Part shown: positions 6,379 through 7,968 of the stretch, one piece after another
How the letters are laid out: each line of letters opens with the position of its first letter
How positions within the stretch are numbered: the first letter of the stretch is position 1
Assembly: GCA_023390055.1 (NCBI GenBank)
Contig: JAEWDP010000140.1
Location: forward strand, 1-7,968
From: Pseudomonadota bacterium
GTDB lineage: Bacteria; Pseudomonadota; Alphaproteobacteria; Rhizobiales; Rhizobiaceae
Direction: 5' to 3'
DNA: 7,968 bases
The notes under the pieces: model-generated
Databases searched by the model: none
The model's input: only the letters and a program-made list of their open reading frames with translations
What the model was told of the DNA's origin: nothing
Made by a program: the position numbers and the translations under genes

Positions 6379-6852
6379 TTACCCGCGCAACGCCGTTTCG
6401 ATCACGCCGACATCGATCTTTTGCATCTTCATCATCGCATCGAAAGCACGCTTCGCCGGTTTGCCGCCTGTCACCAGTGCATCCATGAGGATGCGTGGTG
6501 TAATCTGCCATGACACGCCCCACTTATCCTTGCACCACCCACATTCACTTTCCTGACCGCCATTATTGACGATGGCATTCCAGTACCGATCGGTCTCCTC
6601 CTGGTTTTCCGTTGCAATCTGAAAGGAAAAGGCTTCGTTGTGTTTAAAGGTCGGCCCACCGTTCAAGCCGACACAGGCAACGCCTGCAACAGTGAACTGC
6701 ACGACCAGAACATCCCCCTGTTTGCCATCAGGATAGTCTCCAGGGGCGTGGATGATTGCCCCAACAGAGCTTTCAGGAAAAGTCTCGGCGTAGAAGTGGG
6801 CGGCTTCCTCGGCATCGTTGTCGTACCATAGGCATATCGTATTTTTGGCCAT
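6379..6852 (-). CDS. VOC-superfamily protein, PhnB-like (3-dmu-9_3-mt domain)
   Basis: A 157-residue cytoplasmic protein of the vicinal-oxygen-chelate superfamily, in the branch named after 3-demethylubiquinone-9 3-methyltransferase (PhnB-like). The name comes from early homology and does not establish methyltransferase activity; most members have no proven reaction. Signatures are ICLWYDNDAEEAAHFY (6-21), the strand block DVLVVQFTVAGVACVGLNGG (47-66), the segment HNEAFSFQIATENQEETDRYW (71-91) and CGWCKDKWGVSWQITPRIL (104-122). The start at 6852 is chosen because AAGGAG (6865-6860) is 7 nt upstream. The ATG at 6858 is only 1 nt from that site, and the longer frame from 6918 adds non-family residues. 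Its neighbours on the same strand are the cupin gene 113 bp downstream and the GFA gene 257 bp upstream, too far apart to assume one operon. Confidence 0.9.
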   Translation of the reverse strand: MAKNTICLWYDNDAEEAAHFYAETFPESSVGAIIHAPGDYPDGKQGDVLVVQFTVAGVACVGLNGGPTFKHNEAFSFQIATENQEETDRYWNAIVNNGGQESECGWCKDKWGVSWQITPRILMDALVTGGKPAKRAFDAMMKMQKIDVGVIETALRG

Positions 6853-7042
6853 TTCCATGCTCCTTCCATTGTCTGGACGAATTTTCTGCTTTGCACGAGT
6901 ATGAACATCGTCGATCACCAGCCCTGAGCCGCCAACAGAAACTTCGCTCCGTGCAGCTTTGGCGGTCTCTTCATCGGATCAGACATTGAAACGACGGATC
7001 TGCTCGTGAAGATCCGACACATCAGACAAAAAACAGATCAAA

Positions 7043-7064
7043 ACCAGCAAACAGACTGGCTGGT
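7043..7064 (-). terminator. Possible Rho-independent terminator after the GFA-family gene
   Basis: On the minus strand, ACCAGC (7064-7059) pairs with GCTGGT (7048-7043) across a 10-nt loop. The stem runs into TTTT, then GATCTG and six T residues. It lies about 45 nt past the stop of the GFA gene, in the right orientation. The stem is short, so efficiency is uncertain. Confidence 0.4.
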
Positions 7065-7109
7065 GGGATCCGGTCACTTATCCCATCGAGCCGGCCTTCA
7101 AAACTGCAT

Positions 7110-7502
7110 CTACAACTCGCAGCGGTCAGTAAAATCGCGATCGCGCTCATATTGTCGTAGCAAGGAAAACGGCGGCAGCCAGGTTTCTCGCCGGATCGTC
7201 CAAAGCTCGTAGGTCGGCGTCAGTTGATCAGTGTTATCCAGGCAGCCGAGGTTTACTTCAATCTCGTCTGCACTACGCCCAAAAACGGACGAGCCACAGC
7301 GGGGGCAAAAGAACCGTCCCGCATAGTCATGTGTCTCACCCTCCACCGTCACGGCATCCTGAGGAAATATTGCGGATGCGTGGAATAGCGCGCCATGATG
7401 CTTGCGACAGTCGAGACAGTGGCAAAGGCCCACGCGATACGGGCGTCCCGACGCGACTAAGCGCACGTTACCGCACAGGCAACCACCTCTAAACTGGTCC
7501 AC
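7110..7502 (-). CDS. GFA/CENP-V family zinc protein (Gfa-like)
   Basis: A 130-residue member of the glutathione-dependent formaldehyde-activating (GFA)/CENP-V family. The prototype promotes the addition of glutathione to formaldehyde, but many members have no shown substrate. The zinc pattern is complete: FRGGCLCGNVRL with C8 and C10, then LCHCLDCRKHHG with C27, C29 and C32, then FFCPRCGSSVF with C66 and C69. By analogy with GFA structures, C8/C10/C66/C69 hold a structural zinc and the middle Cys cluster a second, possibly catalytic one. The start is the GTG at 7502: GGGAGGAGG (7517-7509) sits 6 nt upstream, the reading begins MDQFRGGCLCG as expected, and the length matches the family. A longer in-frame ATG at 7589 would add 29 residues unlike the family and span this strong ribosome site. 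It lies between the VOC gene and an insertion-sequence relic. Confidence 0.92.
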   Translation of the reverse strand: MDQFRGGCLCGNVRLVASGRPYRVGLCHCLDCRKHHGALFHASAIFPQDAVTVEGETHDYAGRFFCPRCGSSVFGRSADEIEVNLGCLDNTDQLTPTYELWTIRRETWLPPFSLLRQYERDRDFTDRCEL

Positions 7503-7508
7503 ACTACA

Positions 7509-7517
7509 CCTCCTCCC
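7509..7517 (-). promoter_or_regulatory. Strong ribosome binding site deciding a GTG start
   Basis: GGGAGGAGG on the minus strand, 6 nt before the GTG at 7502. It is the main reason to place the GFA-family start at 7502 and not at the upstream ATG. Confidence 0.8.
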
Positions 7518-7684
7518 GCAAAATCGGCAAAAATGAGCAAGACAAGTTGACCAACCATTACGATCTATTACAAGTCGGCGCCAGTTCAAGAATTAAAACA
7601 ATATTCGCCTTTACTCGGGCCGCACCTATATTGCTGCGGACAATCAAGAATATTCAGTTTAAAATATCAAGATAAGAGGCACTT

Positions 7685-7700
7685 AGTGTCTGTCCAAGAA
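7685..7700 (+). repeat. Left terminal inverted repeat of the IS5-family relic
   Basis: A 16-bp match to the right terminus with mismatches at positions 3 and 10. Pairing fades after position 16, giving the likely repeat length. Upstream sequence is AT-rich (about 7595-7684) and reads CACTTA just before the repeat. Confidence 0.7.
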
Positions 7701-7710
7701 TGGGAGGGGG

Positions 7711-7959
7711 TTGAGTGAAGGGCGGCAATCAGATTCTTTGTATTCTGCAAGAAATACGATGGAGATCGTCAAGCGCAATCAGGTCGGGTTTCACGTGCTG
7801 CCGAAGCGCTGGATCGTTGAGCGCACGCTTGCATGGCTCGGCATCAACCGGCGTCTGGCAAAGGATTTTGAGCGCTACTCAGCGACAAGCCTGGCCTTCA
7901 TTCAGACCGCAATGATCAAGCTCATGACGAGAAGGCTGGCCCGCTATCCGCTTTCTTGA
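7711..7959 (+). pseudogene. C-terminal remnant of an IS5-family transposase
   Basis: The open frame encodes 82 residues from a TTG at 7711. Recognisable transposase begins around MEIVKRN (ATG 7759) and continues VLPKRWIVERTLAWLGINR, RRLAKDFE and a C-terminal helix ending LARYPLS. The WIVERT motif contains the third acidic residue (Glu) of the DDE triad, followed by the R/K-rich region. The two catalytic Asp residues and the DNA-binding N-terminal part are missing, so the protein is inactive. The first 16 codons do not look like transposase and probably derive from the left end of the element. The stop codon TGA (7957-7959) lies inside the right inverted repeat, as is common in compact IS5 elements. 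Confidence 0.88.
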
Positions 7960-7968
7960 ACAGACTCT

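Larger units (their letters stand above)
7685..7968 (+). mobile_element. Internally deleted IS5-family element with both terminal inverted repeats
   Basis: The left terminus AGTGTCTGTCCAAGAA (7685-7700) matches the reverse complement of the right terminus TTCTTGAACAGACTCT (7953-7968) at 14 of 16 positions. Between them lies only the C-terminal part of an IS5-type DDE transposase. Complete members of this family are roughly 0.8-1.2 kb; this one spans 284 bp, so most of the transposase has been lost and the left end is joined to the 3' part of the gene. It cannot make its own transposase but could be moved in trans if a full copy exists. The target duplication cannot be checked, because the right flank is outside the window. 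Confidence 0.75.

Noticed and set aside
6853..6918. An N-terminal extension of the VOC protein to an ATG at 6918
   Set aside because: The ribosome site at 6865-6860 and the family N-terminus both point to 6852; the extension reads as unstructured non-family sequence.
7503..7589. An N-terminal Cys-rich extension of the GFA-family protein (start 7589)
   Set aside because: Its Cys residues are not in family positions and the segment contains the strong GGGAGGAGG ribosome site serving the GTG at 7502.

Overview
The window looks like an accessory or niche-adaptation stretch of a proteobacterial chromosome or large plasmid, most likely from an alphaproteobacterium. That guess rests on the family members recalled from reading the proteins (two-HMA CopA, GFA, PhnB-like VOC, cupin), not on a search. 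No rRNA, tRNA or CRISPR array was seen.

Layout. (1) 1-2348, minus: a copper-exporting P1B-type ATPase (copA) with two N-terminal HMA domains. It runs off the left edge and lacks roughly the last 50 residues. Its promoter (2386-2416) is a near-textbook CueR site, with a -35 and -10 separated by 19 bp around a 21-bp dyad. (2) 2417-2813: divergent intergenic region with no convincing gene. (3) 2814-4079, plus: a SulP-family anion permease that ends right after the membrane domain, without the usual STAS domain. (4) 4080-4556: a gene-free stretch rich in inverted repeats, including two mutually exclusive hairpins, one terminator-like. (5) 4557-5800, plus: two translationally coupled genes whose products (206 and 207 aa) appear paralogous to each other and look like class-I glutamine-amidotransferase/ThuA-like folds without an obvious nucleophile. 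Their function is unknown; this is the best candidate here for something undescribed. (6) 5870-7502, minus: three small separate genes, a cupin strongly resembling manganese-dependent (R)-hydroxynitrile lyases, a PhnB-like VOC protein, and a GFA/CENP-V zinc protein. (7) 7685-7968: an internally deleted IS5-family element that keeps both terminal inverted repeats but only the C-terminal part of its transposase. Its right terminus coincides with the window end.

How the genes might work together. copA is a self-contained copper-efflux unit, probably switched on by a CueR-type activator encoded outside the window. The three minus-strand genes belong to families that bind metals or handle small carbonyl compounds, but they have separate ribosome sites and gaps of 113 and 257 bp, so nothing shows that they form one pathway. 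The link between the SulP permease and the paired unknown genes is only co-orientation; a terminator-like hairpin and 477 bp separate them.
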